Positions 46,301 through 56,634 of a stretch of DNA of 64,000 nt are shown in pieces; the stretch's first letter is position 1, and the number at the start of each line of letters is the position of its first letter. A model generated the notes under the pieces. The model saw only the letters and a program-made list of their open reading frames with translations, did not search any database and had not been told where the DNA came from. The translations under genes were made by a program, and so were the position numbers. This DNA comes from Gonatopus flavifemur (taxonomy: Eukaryota > Arthropoda > Insecta > Hymenoptera > Dryinidae): assembly GCA_018340375.1 (NCBI GenBank), contig JAFFJZ010000002.1:27732001-27796000 (forward strand). Direction: 5' to 3'.

Positions 46301-49300
46301 ATACACAAGATACCATTTTACACATTTTGCGTTTCGTTGCAATAGTAAAATTTATCATTTTATACATATTATCTATCAAAAAAATATAAAGAAAATTCCG
46401 ATGAATTTACAGAACTACATTTGAAAGTATCTATCTTCATTCATTTCAAAGAATATTGCCCATTGACGCTTCAATCCCCTGAAGAGAGTACTTGGGATGG
46501 TCTGATTTAGCTCAAATTTGTGCATCAACATAGTAAATCACCTGGAAATTTTGTGCGTCTCATTTGGTATTCTGTTCAACACGAATTTATGGTTGGTTCT
46601 CTCTTAATTCTTTGGAGTGACACATTCACTCTTGAAGAGTGAAAATACTGCAAGTCCAGGAAGAGTGAGATTCCACTTATCAAAAGTGACTTTTCACTCC
46701 ATAAGAATGAATTCTCACTCCAACAGAGTGAAGGTCCAACTCGGTTTAAAGAGTGAAATCTTCACTCCAAGAGAGCGAAAATTTCCTCTTATGGAGTGAA
46801 AACTCACTCTACAGGAGTAGAATCTTACTCTTGTTGGACTTGCAGTATTTTCACTTGTAGGGAGTGGATTTTCGTTCCAAGAAATTTACAGAGTTGATTT
46901 CATTGGAATTTTTCATGATCTCCAATAAAAATTATCTTTCAGAGATTCAAAGGGACTGAAAATTGGAAGAAATTCACTCTGTGCATCTCGAATCATCAGG
47001 CACAACACGATTGTATTAATTTGTCAGATTATTAATATTTATCAGTTCAGGACTGCTCGAAGTTCAGGAAACATTGAATATGTTCATGATTGAAAATAAA
47101 TATATTGAAATAAAACCTTCGAAATGAGACTCTCTGGGCCTCTTTTGACCATGTTGTCCTTTCTTTCCAGCTGAAATGAGGCCAAGTTTGGCGTAGTTCC
47201 GTCGGCAGTTGTACCATTTATTATAAAGTTTTCCTTTTCCAGTTTCGAAACCTCCCCTCGAATCTACGACAATCCATACTTCCTATGGATAACAGAATAA
47301 CAGATAGTTAGATTTTCAGGATTTTTGAATTTTCGTCTACATTCTAATAAAATCTAGAGAATCGGATATTTCTATAAATTAAATATAATTTTGAAAATTC
47401 GTTCCCTTGAGAAAGTTATTATTATGCCAATAAGCTGCTGACGCTTTTCGGTAATTGAGATGATTTCCCTGGTAAAAAAAACCGTACAGGAAACCGGATG
47501 AAACCCGGATAATAATCCTGATGATAATCCGACTCAAACCCGGATCAAATTTATACGGGTCTTGCGGTGATTCTTTATTCGGTTCCATCCGGATTCTATC
47601 CGGGTTTTGAGACAAGACATTTTTTGGAATCCCAAATAAAACCCGAACAAAGAGACGAATAAATTCTATCCAAATTTCGAGTGAGATTTCGAAAGATATA
47701 CAGTATTAAAATCTGGATAGTGTCCGGATGAAACCGAATCCCCAGGATTCCATCCGGGTTTGAGCCGGGTTTCCATCCGGATTCACATCCGGCTTTTTTA
47801 CCAGGGTTGTATACAAATTTTATGCTTGCAAAATCTTTGCATTCAATTTACAATAGACGCTGCTTGATTGTCCTCCGACCTTTTCTTTCCACTTACAAAT
47901 ACCCACAACTGAGAGAAGAGTTTGTTTGTGACAAAGAAGGCTTATTAATTAGAAACAAAGCATTATTTGGATCAAATAAGATTTTTTAATAATTAACCAA
48001 CCTTATTTGATTGAAATAAACTCGGAATACTTTCTTCTCAGTACAGAAACTTGAAAAGAGAGGCCTACTGTATTGAATAGGTATCAAAAATGTATTACTT
48101 GGAACACTAATGATTTTTGTAACTTACCTTGGTTTCAGTTGGGAATAGCCTTATAATTTTATCCGCTAAAAAATTCAAACGCTCGGCAGACAAGCTGGAA
48201 ATTTAAAACATAGGATGATTTAAATAAAGAATCAAAGTGTCGGGAAATAAATTATCTGAACCAGAAAAATTGAATTGAAGGTAAAAATGGGAAGAAATCA
48301 TCGATGGTGTTCAAATTCAGGGATAAATTTGTTGTCATTAATACTTCTGTATTAATAATTATTATTTTTAATACAAATAATACCGACAACTTTTCGGAAT
48401 TTTACTATACTTTTAGTATAACTTGCAATAATTGAATGTTCCTACAGATTCCAGAATGACCGATTTTTACAGCGATTATATAAGTATGGTTAGTTTTCGA
48501 TTGGTTAACCTTTTTTTTTAAAAAAGAATGGTTTTTTTCGATGTCTACTATATTTTAACTAAAAATAATGGTCATGAAATGGTTGGTTTTGGACTGTTTC
48601 ATACCGAAAAGCTATTCAAAATCAACCATGTTTTGAAATGTTGGCCAAAACATTTATGGATTTGAAACCAACCGGCAGAACAAGAACTCTATTCTTAAAA
48701 ATAACTCTATTCCTAAATATCTCTATTCTTTTCAATATTGATTAGATATAGCTGTTTTTTGTTTTATATATAAAAGAATAGAAATTTGTAAAAATAGAGA
48801 TATCTATGATCAGCCATATTTGAGAATAGACTTATTTAAGAATAGAGTTATTTGAGAATAGAGAAATAAAGAATAGAGAAAAAAAGAGCTCTTGTTCTGC
48901 CAAACCAACCCATACAGCACTGGTCTCAGAAAAGTTCAAAAGGGATTCTTATCGAAATGATTGTTTCCTTTATGAATTCTTCCAACACTGTGGTGCTGCA
49001 AGGGAACTCACGCTTGTATAGAGACCAAAGTAGAATTCTGGTTGTGTTCTATTCGAAAACAGTCCATAATGAATTATGATAAATTATCGAATCATAAACC
49101 GAATTCACAAGGAACAGAAAAAATGAAAATTTTTACTTAAAAACCACATGAGTCTATATGAAATTCTTTTAAGTTTATATATTGTCCGTACAAATAACTA
49201 AGAAATTTGAAGTATACCTCTATTAATTTTTATGCACCCATTTTTTTCTTCCAACGAAAAAGTAAATATAAAAAGTAGTTAACACTTGGGCGAAGGTATA

Positions 49301-52300
49301 ACAATACGCATTGGCTGTTTTTTATTTGTAAGTGAACTTGAGTTTTATATTTAGACTTGGAGAACAGTGACTGCCCAGCGAACATGTTTTCCCTCAACAT
49401 TTCAAATATTCATTATACAGGGTGGGGCATTTAAAGTGTCGCGGGCGTTTTTTCCAAAAATAAAGTGAGATACGAGAAAATTTTTCGGACAAAAGTTGTA
49501 GGGTACCGAGGGGGACATCCGATGGTGGCCTTGGCTTTGACCTCAAATCTCATCTTCAAGGGCATTCTGAGATCAACTCTTGTTTTTTAAATAGCATCTC
49601 ATATTTTTTACTGCAGATTTGGATTCTAGGTCAAAAACCAAGAAACTTTTGTCTGAACCATTTTCCTGAAATCCGCAAAAATGGCGCTCTAATCGATATT
49701 GTTCCATTTTGAATCTGACATTCGAATAACTCGAAAACGAAGGGTCTTGCAAAAGAATGTTTCGTACAAAAGTTGTCGATACACAACACATTTCAATCGT
49801 CTACATTACCACTATTCAGAGCTCACGCGATGTAAACAAACGACGGGGTTCAGTGAAAATTCACGATTTTGAAAGTCAGTTTGTCAGTTACATTTGATTA
49901 TTACTTGGTTTATGACAAATTGAAAATCATGGATATCCGATACACGGTTTCTGAAAAGATCGATATGATCTACATTTACGGTGAAGTGCATAAGAACCCC
50001 AGACAAGCATATGACTTGTATGCAGAACGATTTCCTGAAAGAACAACGCCATCCATTAGGTATTTTCAACGCATTACAAAATTATTCTCAGAAACGGGAA
50101 GTGTTACAAGGGAAAAACGACATCGAATGAGAACTGTTAGCGGAGAAAATGCGGAAGTTAATGTACTAGCTGCAGTAGCCAATAATCCACACGTGAGCTC
50201 TCGTGAAATTGAACTCCATTCGGGAATTTCTCGAAGAAGTGTTCTTCGAATACTGAAACGTCACAGATTCCATCCGTATCACATTTGTTTGCATCAAGAC
50301 CTTCACGGTGATGATTTCGAAAATCGTGTACAGTTTTGTCGATGGGGTCTAGCGCAAATGCACAATAACAACTTCATCAACATATTATTTTCTGATGAGT
50401 CGACGTTCACCAATCATGGTCAAGTAAATCGACATAATATGCATTACTGGGCGACAGAAAATCCAAGATGGTTACGTCAAGTAGAGCATCAAAGACAATG
50501 GGCTGTGAATGTTTGGTGTGGTATTTTTCGATCTCGAGTAATTGGACCGTACTTCATTGCAGATACGCTAAATGGAGAGAAGTACAGACATTTCTTAGAT
50601 CAAGTACTTCCAACATTACTTGAAGACATACCTATTCAGGAACGATTGAATATGTGGTATCAACACGATGGTTGTCCATCCCATTATGCAGTCACAGCTC
50701 GAGAAATATTGGACAGAGATTATCCTGGACGATGGATAGGACGTCGTGGACCAGTTCATTGGCCTGCCCGTTCTCCGGATCTTACTTTTCCAGATTTTTT
50801 TTCATGGGGATACATAAAAGATACAGTTTATCAACAAGCACCGACTACACCTGAGAATATGCGTCAACGAATCATCAATGCATGCGCGAGCATCAATGAA
50901 GATATTTTAGCACGAGTTCAGCAATCTTTCGTAAAACGTTTTGAAATGTGTATTGAAGTCGAAGGCCATCATTTTGAGCATCTACTGCATTAAAATTATC
51001 CAAGTGATGTAGACGATTGAAATGTGTTGTGTTTTGTCTGTTATACCCCATCATCTCCGTTTCAGTTCAAGGGGTCCCCCTTGGAATCAGACAACTTTTG
51101 TCCGAAACATTCTCCTCCAAGACCCTTTGTTTTCGAGTTATTCTAATGTCAGATTCAGTATGGAACAATATCGATTAGAGCGCCATCTTTACGGATTTCA
51201 GGAAAATGGTTCAGACAAAAGTTTCTTGGTTTTTGACCTAGAATCCAAATCTGCAGTAAAAAATATGAGATGCTATTTAAAAAACAAGAGTTGACCTCAG
51301 AATGCCCTTGAAGATGAGATTTGAGGTCAAAGCCAAGGCCACCATCGGATGTCCCCCTCGATACCCTACAATTTTTGTCCGAAAAATTTTCTCGTATCTC
51401 ATTTTATTTTTGGAAAAAACGCCCGCGACACTCTAAATGCCCCACCCTGTATGTTCTAAATGATATTAGAGAGTCTGCATTGATTTTGGAAATATTCTTG
51501 ATCTCATTTAGAGAACATAATTAATATTTGAAATACTGAGGTGAAGAATGTTCATTGGGCGTTCTTTTTTATAAAAGATATATTTGGTTTCTACAAATTT
51601 TTATCAACTTTTGTATAAAAAAAAACAAAACAGGGTTACCGTTTTTGAGTTTCATTTCTAGTTTAAATTCAAATGTTCAATTCCTTTCTAGCATTGGAGA
51701 GAAATATCTTTCGCTGATTTTAGGTGACATGACGAAAGCTATAATTCATACAGATGGACAATATCGATTAATTTAAAATATGTATCAAGTTTTTATCAAA
51801 ATTTTGTGGAATTGTATATATTATATTAAACAGATATATATTTTATGTAAACATATCGATACTGATAAGAATCACCCATTCCTAATATTTTCCTCATGAA
51901 GAAGCCCAGATAACACACGAAGAATTTTCTGTTGAAAAACAAGAATAGAATTTTTCAGAAATTCTTTCCGAACTAATGAATGCATAAAGAGCTCTGGAGG
52001 AGTTCAATGTCTGGGCCATTAACGAGTTCTTTGAAAATGCTCAAAATATTGTTTAAGAGTTCTTGAAGAATTCTATTCTTGTTTTTGAAAGAGAATTCAT
52101 CGTGTGTTATCAGGGAGATGATATTTGTGGAGCGATGGGTAATTCCCAGACACATTCAGACGTCACTCCCCTGCACGGGGAGAAATATTAAGACGAATGA
52201 CTGTATTGTTAGCACGTACTCTCTAAAATTGTTAGAGTGGTATTTCACTTTTTAGCCAGCCAAAATTGGGCCTGTCAAAATTTCGAGTGAAATTCCCTCT

Positions 52301-55300
52301 CTTTTAGAGTAATAATTTAAGATGTGAGGTGATAAACTCACAGCCACTCCAATTTTAGAGTGAATTTTTCAGTTTAAAAGAGTTGGAGTCTACTCAACGG
52401 AGACTCTCCCTTATTTCTCCACCAATTCTCCACCTCCATTCCACCGAAGTCCTAGGTGGAGGATGCCCAATAAACATTTGATTTCTCAAGATATGTTTTA
52501 GATATGTTTAAGATGTCTTATGCGACACTTTTAGATATCTAAAAGAAGTCCAAGACATGTTTCAGATATCTCAAGATACAAAAAGTTATCTTTTAGATAT
52601 CTAAAAGTGTCGCGTAAGACATCTTAAACATATCTAAAACATATCTTGAGAAATCACATGTTTATTGGGTGGGTGGTTGTACGGTACGGGACAATTGATT
52701 TTTCAACATCGATGATTTTATTCAACATTGCCCGTCCCTAGTTCAATATATCGAATAAGAATACAGCAAAAGATCTTACCGCGTATCAAGGTTATCTCTT
52801 AATTCGTGAGCGATTATACTTCCAGCTAGTAGATCCCTCGACGCTTTATCCAGACATCCTTCATTCTTGAATTTAGCCAAAACCATCTTGCCTTCGTTCG
52901 AGGATTGAAGGATTCTTTCTAGATCCTAAATCAAATAATTTGTTGGTTTTAATATGTAACTTTTCTTCGTTCTGTTTCATTTTTGTTTTGTTTTTAAGGG
53001 GATAGTATGGAACAGATGATGGTAACTGACTCATAGAGAAAATTTAGTTTCACCTACCGAAGATTTATAATAAAACTATGATGGGAATATTGGAAATCAA
53101 AGATCCAAAAAGTCATGTCTTATAAATTAATTTCTAAAATTCATAAGCATTTTTATTGATCCAATTCAGAGCAATCTTATAGCAAAAGAGTCTTCCTAGC
53201 CACCGCCATCTGTCTTTTTTTTATATCCCCTTAAATTGTATTTTGAGAAGATCGAACGAATAAAAATTCGATTAAATCATAACAAGGCATTTAAACATCA
53301 AGTACACAGAGAGAGAATTGTAAATAAATGTATATATGTGAATATAAATTTTTCTTTAAATTATCCCCCCTGTAAAATTCTTACATACTAACATGCTGCA
53401 TAAGGTATCCAAAATAATTTATTTCAAACAATCAAAAAGGCATAATACTTTTATTATGCTTCTTAAAAATATTCAAACCCGAGACGAAGTTTAATCCCGA
53501 CTCGAGTCAACCCGAGTCTAATCGTTGATTATCCAATCTGGAGTGAAATATCATACATTAGTCCTATAGTTTCACTCAGTTTCAGTCAGTTGACACTGAT
53601 GTTGCTTAGTACACTTGCCTCGGTCTTGTAACAAACTCATTTTGTCCAATATTAGCCGACATAAGGTGTTTCAAGCATGGATGTCAATGCGTTTAAACCT
53701 ATATAAAAATATAACAATTTGAGGTAGAATATTCTTCAAGTGATTTATATATTTTCATACATCATTTAAAAATTTATAGAATTCTGTAATTTTGAAACAT
53801 TTCGATTATGGAAAAAAGGTGCGGAGTTTTGGATGGAACTTATTATTAATGTTTCAAAGAAATAAAAAAACAAAGCATAAGGAACAAAGAAAATTACGAA
53901 AGAAAAATTTCAAGGCTCTGTGAAAGTGAAAATAAAATGCATAGGTGAAATCCTTATATAAAACCCATACTCGCTTATGTATAATCCGTTTATACTCTCC
54001 AAGATTCTTGTATGTTCATGTTCACAGTTTTTTTTCCACATAAAAAAAAAAGAGTTCAAACCCAAGGATTGAACTTTATATATTCTTTCTCCCTTTCGTT
54101 CATTCATCACGATTTTTTGTTCCATCTCGCCAAATTCATTTCTCGGCCTTCGATGGAACTGGAAAGTATTTGTGCATGAAGTTCAAAATCAACTCATCAC
54201 GACAATTCACTGTGTACATTTTTTTGGTCTGTGGTTGAAAATTTGTGGATTTTAGTGGAACGAAACGAAATTTTCATGATTTTTCTGTTTTTGTCATGAT
54301 ACCACTCCTGTCCAAAAGAACCAATACCAACCGATAGGCTAAATCCTATCGGAATTAATGATATCTTATCGGTTTCTATTCGGTTTTTTTCACAGTATTC
54401 ACAAGGGTCTCCATGAGACTCCATGCGGAATTCAATGTTCTATCAGTTTTTATCGGTATGATCGACGAAACCTGATAAATACTGATAGAAACAAAATAAC
54501 TTATCCGTTTCTATGCGGTTTTTGTCACATGACCTATTAGAAATCATTGGAATCTTGCGGAATTTTTGGGTAAGGAGAAAAGGGATGAAATATTTACTTT
54601 ACTATTAATACTTTTTATTTTCCAAACCCTGCGGAAAATATCAAATCCTGTGGGAAAAGTTTCTGCACGGCACAGCCTGCGGTTCTTATCCGAATTCGAC
54701 TGGCATTTTCCGCAGGAAATCATCAATCATTCACCTATACACTGTTCAAAATTTCTTACAATTTCATTCAATTTTCAAGTACACTTGTAGATGAAATTTC
54801 CAATTCTTGGTGATTCGATTAGGGGTCGTCCAAAAACTACGTGGCCAATATAGGGGGAGGGAGGGAGGGAGGGGGTCGGGTCCAAGCTACGTGGTTTTTT
54901 TGTATTTATGTTGTACTTGGAAGGAAATTCTATATAAATATCCAAAAAAATGATCCATTTGAATATAACTCGAATATATATTTGATTGGATCAAATAAGA
55001 TTCTTCTTCATTCAAGTAAATCTCATTTGAAATGAGAGAAATTTTATTTCAATAAAATAAATCTTTCATTCCAGGTCATTTCAATTTTATTAAGGTCACA
55101 TTTGAATAAAAATTCGTTTGATTGAAATTAATTTAGCTGAACGTGAAAAACTACGTTCCCACGTGTGGGGGGGGGGGGATCCAAAGAAAAACCACGGTAG
55201 AGCTAAATGGGGGGAGGGGGGGTCCAAAAGTTGCAAAAACAGGGCCACGTAGTTTATGGACGGCCCCTTAGGAATTCAATCACACGTAGAATTGAATTTT

Positions 55301-56260
55301 CAATTTTTGGTATATTATATTACCCACAAGAATACAGTTTGGTAACTGACTTTTCATTCATACACGGAAAAAAATGAACTGTTAATTTTACCAGAATTCC
55401 GGTTACTATATGGACAGCAAGGAATATCTGCGACTTTTACTGGAATTCTTGTTAAATTTACCGGAGCCCTTGTTAAATTTGCCGGAGATTTGATTCATTT
55501 AACTAGAATTCCGGTTAAAATGGCAGTAATTCTTGCTGTCCATATATTAACCGGAGTATTTTTTTCAGTGTATGTGATTGACATTTCAAGAACTTTTTCA
55601 ATCACGTGAGTGGGAATTGCTTCCATCAGAGCTCGTCCATAAATTGCTCACGATATTTTATGTTTGTTTCTCTTTCTCATCAACTTTAAAGGAACTGAGA
55701 ATGACAAAGAGACAAATAGTGAAATATCTTACGTCATGCAGGAATTTTCAACAGTGTGGAAGAATGAAAAGTGCGTTGGTTGAGCACCCTATTGATAATG
55801 CTCGAAGTAAACAGAAAAATTCGCAAAGGAATCGGGACAATTTTTGTTCCATTTTTTTCCGAATCCTTTTGAAATTATTAGCAGACATGAAGGGTCTATC
55901 TTTAATTAAATACCAACTTGTATAATATAAAAGCATTTATCCACCATTAGCAAAAATTTTTACAGCATAACATTTTGATTAATATAATCTTATATCCGTA
56001 AAAGGATGAATTATTATTCTAAATTACAATTTTCTTGAACTCAAATCATATTACACACTAAAACTCTGATGCAATTACATCATATGCAATGAATATGCGT
56101 GGGAATACAAATTACTTTTATTGGACGTTCAACTGTTCCAACGAATCCTTCCCATACGGCATAGATCATTTTGCCTTCTTTCAAAGGTTTTGATTGGGCA
56201 TTTAAAAAGTATTTTATACAACCGTTTTCATTGTCTTTGAGATATCTTCGTCTAAGAAAT
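43315..56260 (-). CDS. Uncharacterised SAMD3-like protein, multi-exon (5' end not found)
   Basis: Eight exons joined in phase on the minus strand: 56260-56116 (less certain), 52925-52780, 48194-48128, 47282-47117, 45335-45127, 44677-44542, 43895-43759 and 43677-43315, about 455 residues in all. From memory the order of motifs resembles arthropod and fish proteins annotated as SAMD3-like: ADKIIRLFPTETK, GKLYNKWYNCRRNYAKLGL, AMQWLRSSSQPWSEVQKFWD, YLSQFPALQDHIGYTL, KLFSLWPSLSEFLL, EWRPSRSEIQEAFLLHV and AVDVTFKCIHALNALYPPEA. No catalytic motif is evident and the function is unknown. No signal peptide or transmembrane segment is seen in these exons. The 5' exon or exons, which might carry a DNA-binding or SAM domain, were not located. 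The intron 48195-52779 holds a complete Tc1/mariner-type element. A paralogue lies upstream at 59961. Confidence 0.72.
45336..47116 (-). other. Intron of the SAMD3-like gene with GAGTG islands
   Basis: Contains a fragment at 45480-45540 related to 21190-21275, the nested islands at 45729-46222, and a third island at about 46600-46890 whose arms carry GAAAATACTGCAAGTCCA and its mirror, filled with GAGTG/CACTC words. Confidence 0.5.
45729..46222. mobile_element. TA-flanked fold-back (CACCAAGAAAA tips) with nested GAGTG element
   Basis: The left tip CACCAAGAAAATTT and the mirrored right tip CACCCAGAAAAATG have TA outside both ends. Its left part repeats TTATTTGAA words. At 45910-46194 a second element with CTCTCTAA tips and TA on both sides is filled with GAGTG words. 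A relative of the inner element starts at 52219. Confidence 0.6.
47467..47806. mobile_element. CCCTGGTAAAAAAA-tip fold-back of ACCCGGAT words
   Basis: Tips CCCTGGTAAAAAAAACCG and, mirrored, CCCTGGTAAAAAAGCCGG, with TT on both sides. The 340-bp interior iterates GGATGAAACCCGG-like words in both orientations. It shares its tip, but not its interior, with the satellite at 23602-25223. Confidence 0.75.
48673..48901. mobile_element. GGCAGAACAAG fold-back with 8-9 bp duplication
   Basis: The arms GGCAGAACAAGAACTCTATTC and its near mirror enclose repeated CTCTATTC/GAATAGAG words. AAACCAACC occurs at 48665-48673 and again at 48902-48910, although the last bases of the right copy merge with the CCC-tip element starting at 48909. 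An 8-9 bp duplication would fit hAT or Mutator-type elements. Confidence 0.6.
48909..49004. mobile_element. CCC-tip fold-back MITE, 96 bp
   Basis: Ends are CCCATACAGCACTGG and the mirror of CCCTTGCAGCACCACAG, with AA on both sides. It is inserted at the edge of the preceding element's duplication. Confidence 0.65.
49418..51449 (+). mobile_element. Complete Tc1/mariner-superfamily element with long inverted repeats
   Basis: The ends CAGGGTGGGGCATTTA (left) and the mirror of CAGGGTGGGGCATTTAGAG (right) abut TA on both sides (49416-49417 and 51450-51451). The inverted repeats are very long, about 390 bp (49418-49806) and 443 bp (51007-51449). The right copy carries about 55 extra bases near its inner end. 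A full-length transposase frame lies between them. The arms differ at few positions, suggesting recent insertion. Confidence 0.92.
49929..50993 (+). CDS. Tc1/mariner-type transposase, DD41D
   Basis: An uninterrupted frame. The ATG at 49869 gives 374 residues, but the in-frame ATG at 49929 (354 residues, starting MDIRYTVSEK) is the likelier start because the helix-turn-helix region begins there. The N-terminus has paired HTH-like segments (YTVSEKIDMIYIYGE, SSREIELHSGISRRSVLRIL). The catalytic triad reads LFSDESTF, QHDGCPSHY and SPDLTFPDFFSWGY, with 41 residues between the second and third Asp, so DD41D rather than mariner DD34D. DD41D has been described for the rosa group (from memory). No stop or frameshift interrupts it, so it could encode an active enzyme. 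Confidence 0.9.
   Translation: MDIRYTVSEKIDMIYIYGEVHKNPRQAYDLYAERFPERTTPSIRYFQRITKLFSETGSVTREKRHRMRTVSGENAEVNVLAAVANNPHVSSREIELHSGISRRSVLRILKRHRFHPYHICLHQDLHGDDFENRVQFCRWGLAQMHNNNFINILFSDESTFTNHGQVNRHNMHYWATENPRWLRQVEHQRQWAVNVWCGIFRSRVIGPYFIADTLNGEKYRHFLDQVLPTLLEDIPIQERLNMWYQHDGCPSHYAVTAREILDRDYPGRWIGRRGPVHWPARSPDLTFPDFFSWGYIKDTVYQQAPTTPENMRQRIINACASINEDILARVQQSFVKRFEMCIEVEGHHFEHLLH
51905..52115. mobile_element. CCC-tip fold-back MITE with AG duplication, 211 bp
   Basis: The arms CCCAGATAACACACGAAGAA and the mirror of CCCTGATAACACACGATGAA stay palindromic through AAAAACAAGAATAGAATT. AG lies on both sides. The tip resembles, but is distinct from, the CCCAGATAGAAAA subfamily. Confidence 0.8.
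52466..52669. mobile_element. CCC-tip near-perfect hairpin, 204 bp, TG duplication
   Basis: CCCAATAAACAT and its mirror begin arms of about 95 bp with very few mismatches, made of AGATATGTTT/AGATATCTAAAAG words. TG lies on both sides. Such a palindrome would form a stable hairpin if transcribed. Confidence 0.8.
52926..54821. other. Repeat-rich intronic or intergenic stretch
   Basis: 52926-54140 shows nothing recognisable. 54300-54560 repeats TATCGG/CCGATA and CGGTTTTT words. 54620-54720 has TTTTCCGCAGG and its mirror. Open frames on both strands here follow from the repeats. Confidence 0.4.
54822..55267. mobile_element. PIF/Harbinger-like MITE with TTA duplication
   Basis: Ends are GGGGTCGTCCAAAAACTACG and the mirror of GGGGCCGTCCATAAACTACG, with TTA on both sides. 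The interior has G-rich tracts near each end (54850-54875, 55165-55220), like the relative at 9599-9955. Confidence 0.7.
55363..55570. mobile_element. TA-flanked fold-back MITE of GGTTAA/TTACCGG words
   Basis: The left tip is CACGGAAAAAAATGAACTG and the mirrored right tip CACTGAAAAAAATACTCCGG; TATATGGACAGCAAG lies in both arms. TA flanks both sides. Confidence 0.75.
55571..56115. other. Unrecognised spacer
   Basis: AT-rich sequence. The plus-strand frame at 55578-55925 (115 codons) begins inside a repeat boundary and shows no recognisable motif. It was not accepted as a gene. Confidence 0.3.
56116..56260 (-). CDS. Candidate upstream exon of the SAMD3-like gene
   Basis: The acceptor CTTGCAG before 56260 and a GTAAT donor after 56116 bound 48 codons ending in phase 0, matching the start phase of the exon at 52925. 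The translation is not repetitive (KEGKMIYAVWEGFVGTVERP). Its membership in this gene is inferred from phase, strand and order only. Confidence 0.45.
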
Positions 56261-56634
56261 CTGCAAGTTGTATCCAGTGAAAAAAAAAAGCACATTATCT
56301 TCTACGTCGAAAACAACATGAAAAACAATGTTGTTTGCAACACAATTTCTTCAGTAATTTTGGAAAATTAGAAGAATCGTCAAGTATGAAGAAGCTATCA
56401 AGAAATAAACTTTCAAATACCTTTGTAATTTCCCATACGAAGATATCTGCAACCGAAGAGGGTTTGAAAGAATATGAATTTATTCAAATGAATTCGAATT
56501 CTCGATTACATAATTCATCTTTAAGAATTTCTATTCTTTCAGAATTCAAATTGAGGATAAATGAAAAAAGATTGAAAACAGTAAAACTTATAGACACGAA
56601 AACAGATATTATTTTTCATCAGAGGTATAAAATT

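Larger units (their letters stand above)
49374..51559. mobile_element. CCC-tip fold-back split by the Tc1/mariner-type transposon
   Basis: The left part CCCAGCGAACATG...CATTTCAAATATT and the right part, mirrored as CCCAATGAACATT...TATTTCAAATATT, are arms of one element about 150 bp long. The 2032-bp transposon sits inside, at a TA. The outer dinucleotides are TG and CG, one transition apart. Confidence 0.65.
51560..52779 (-). other. Rest of the intron right of the transposon
   Basis: 51560-51904 is AT-rich without features. It is followed by the CCC-tip elements at 51905-52115 and 52466-52669, and between them a partial GAGTG-type fragment (52219 to about 52395) related to 45910-46194. Confidence 0.45.

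Noticed and set aside
49884..51294. Open frames overlapping the transposon (minus 50069-49884, plus 51022-51294 and 50654-50854)
   Set aside because: They are shadows of the transposase or lie in its inverted repeats; the frame at 51022 reads out of the right repeat.
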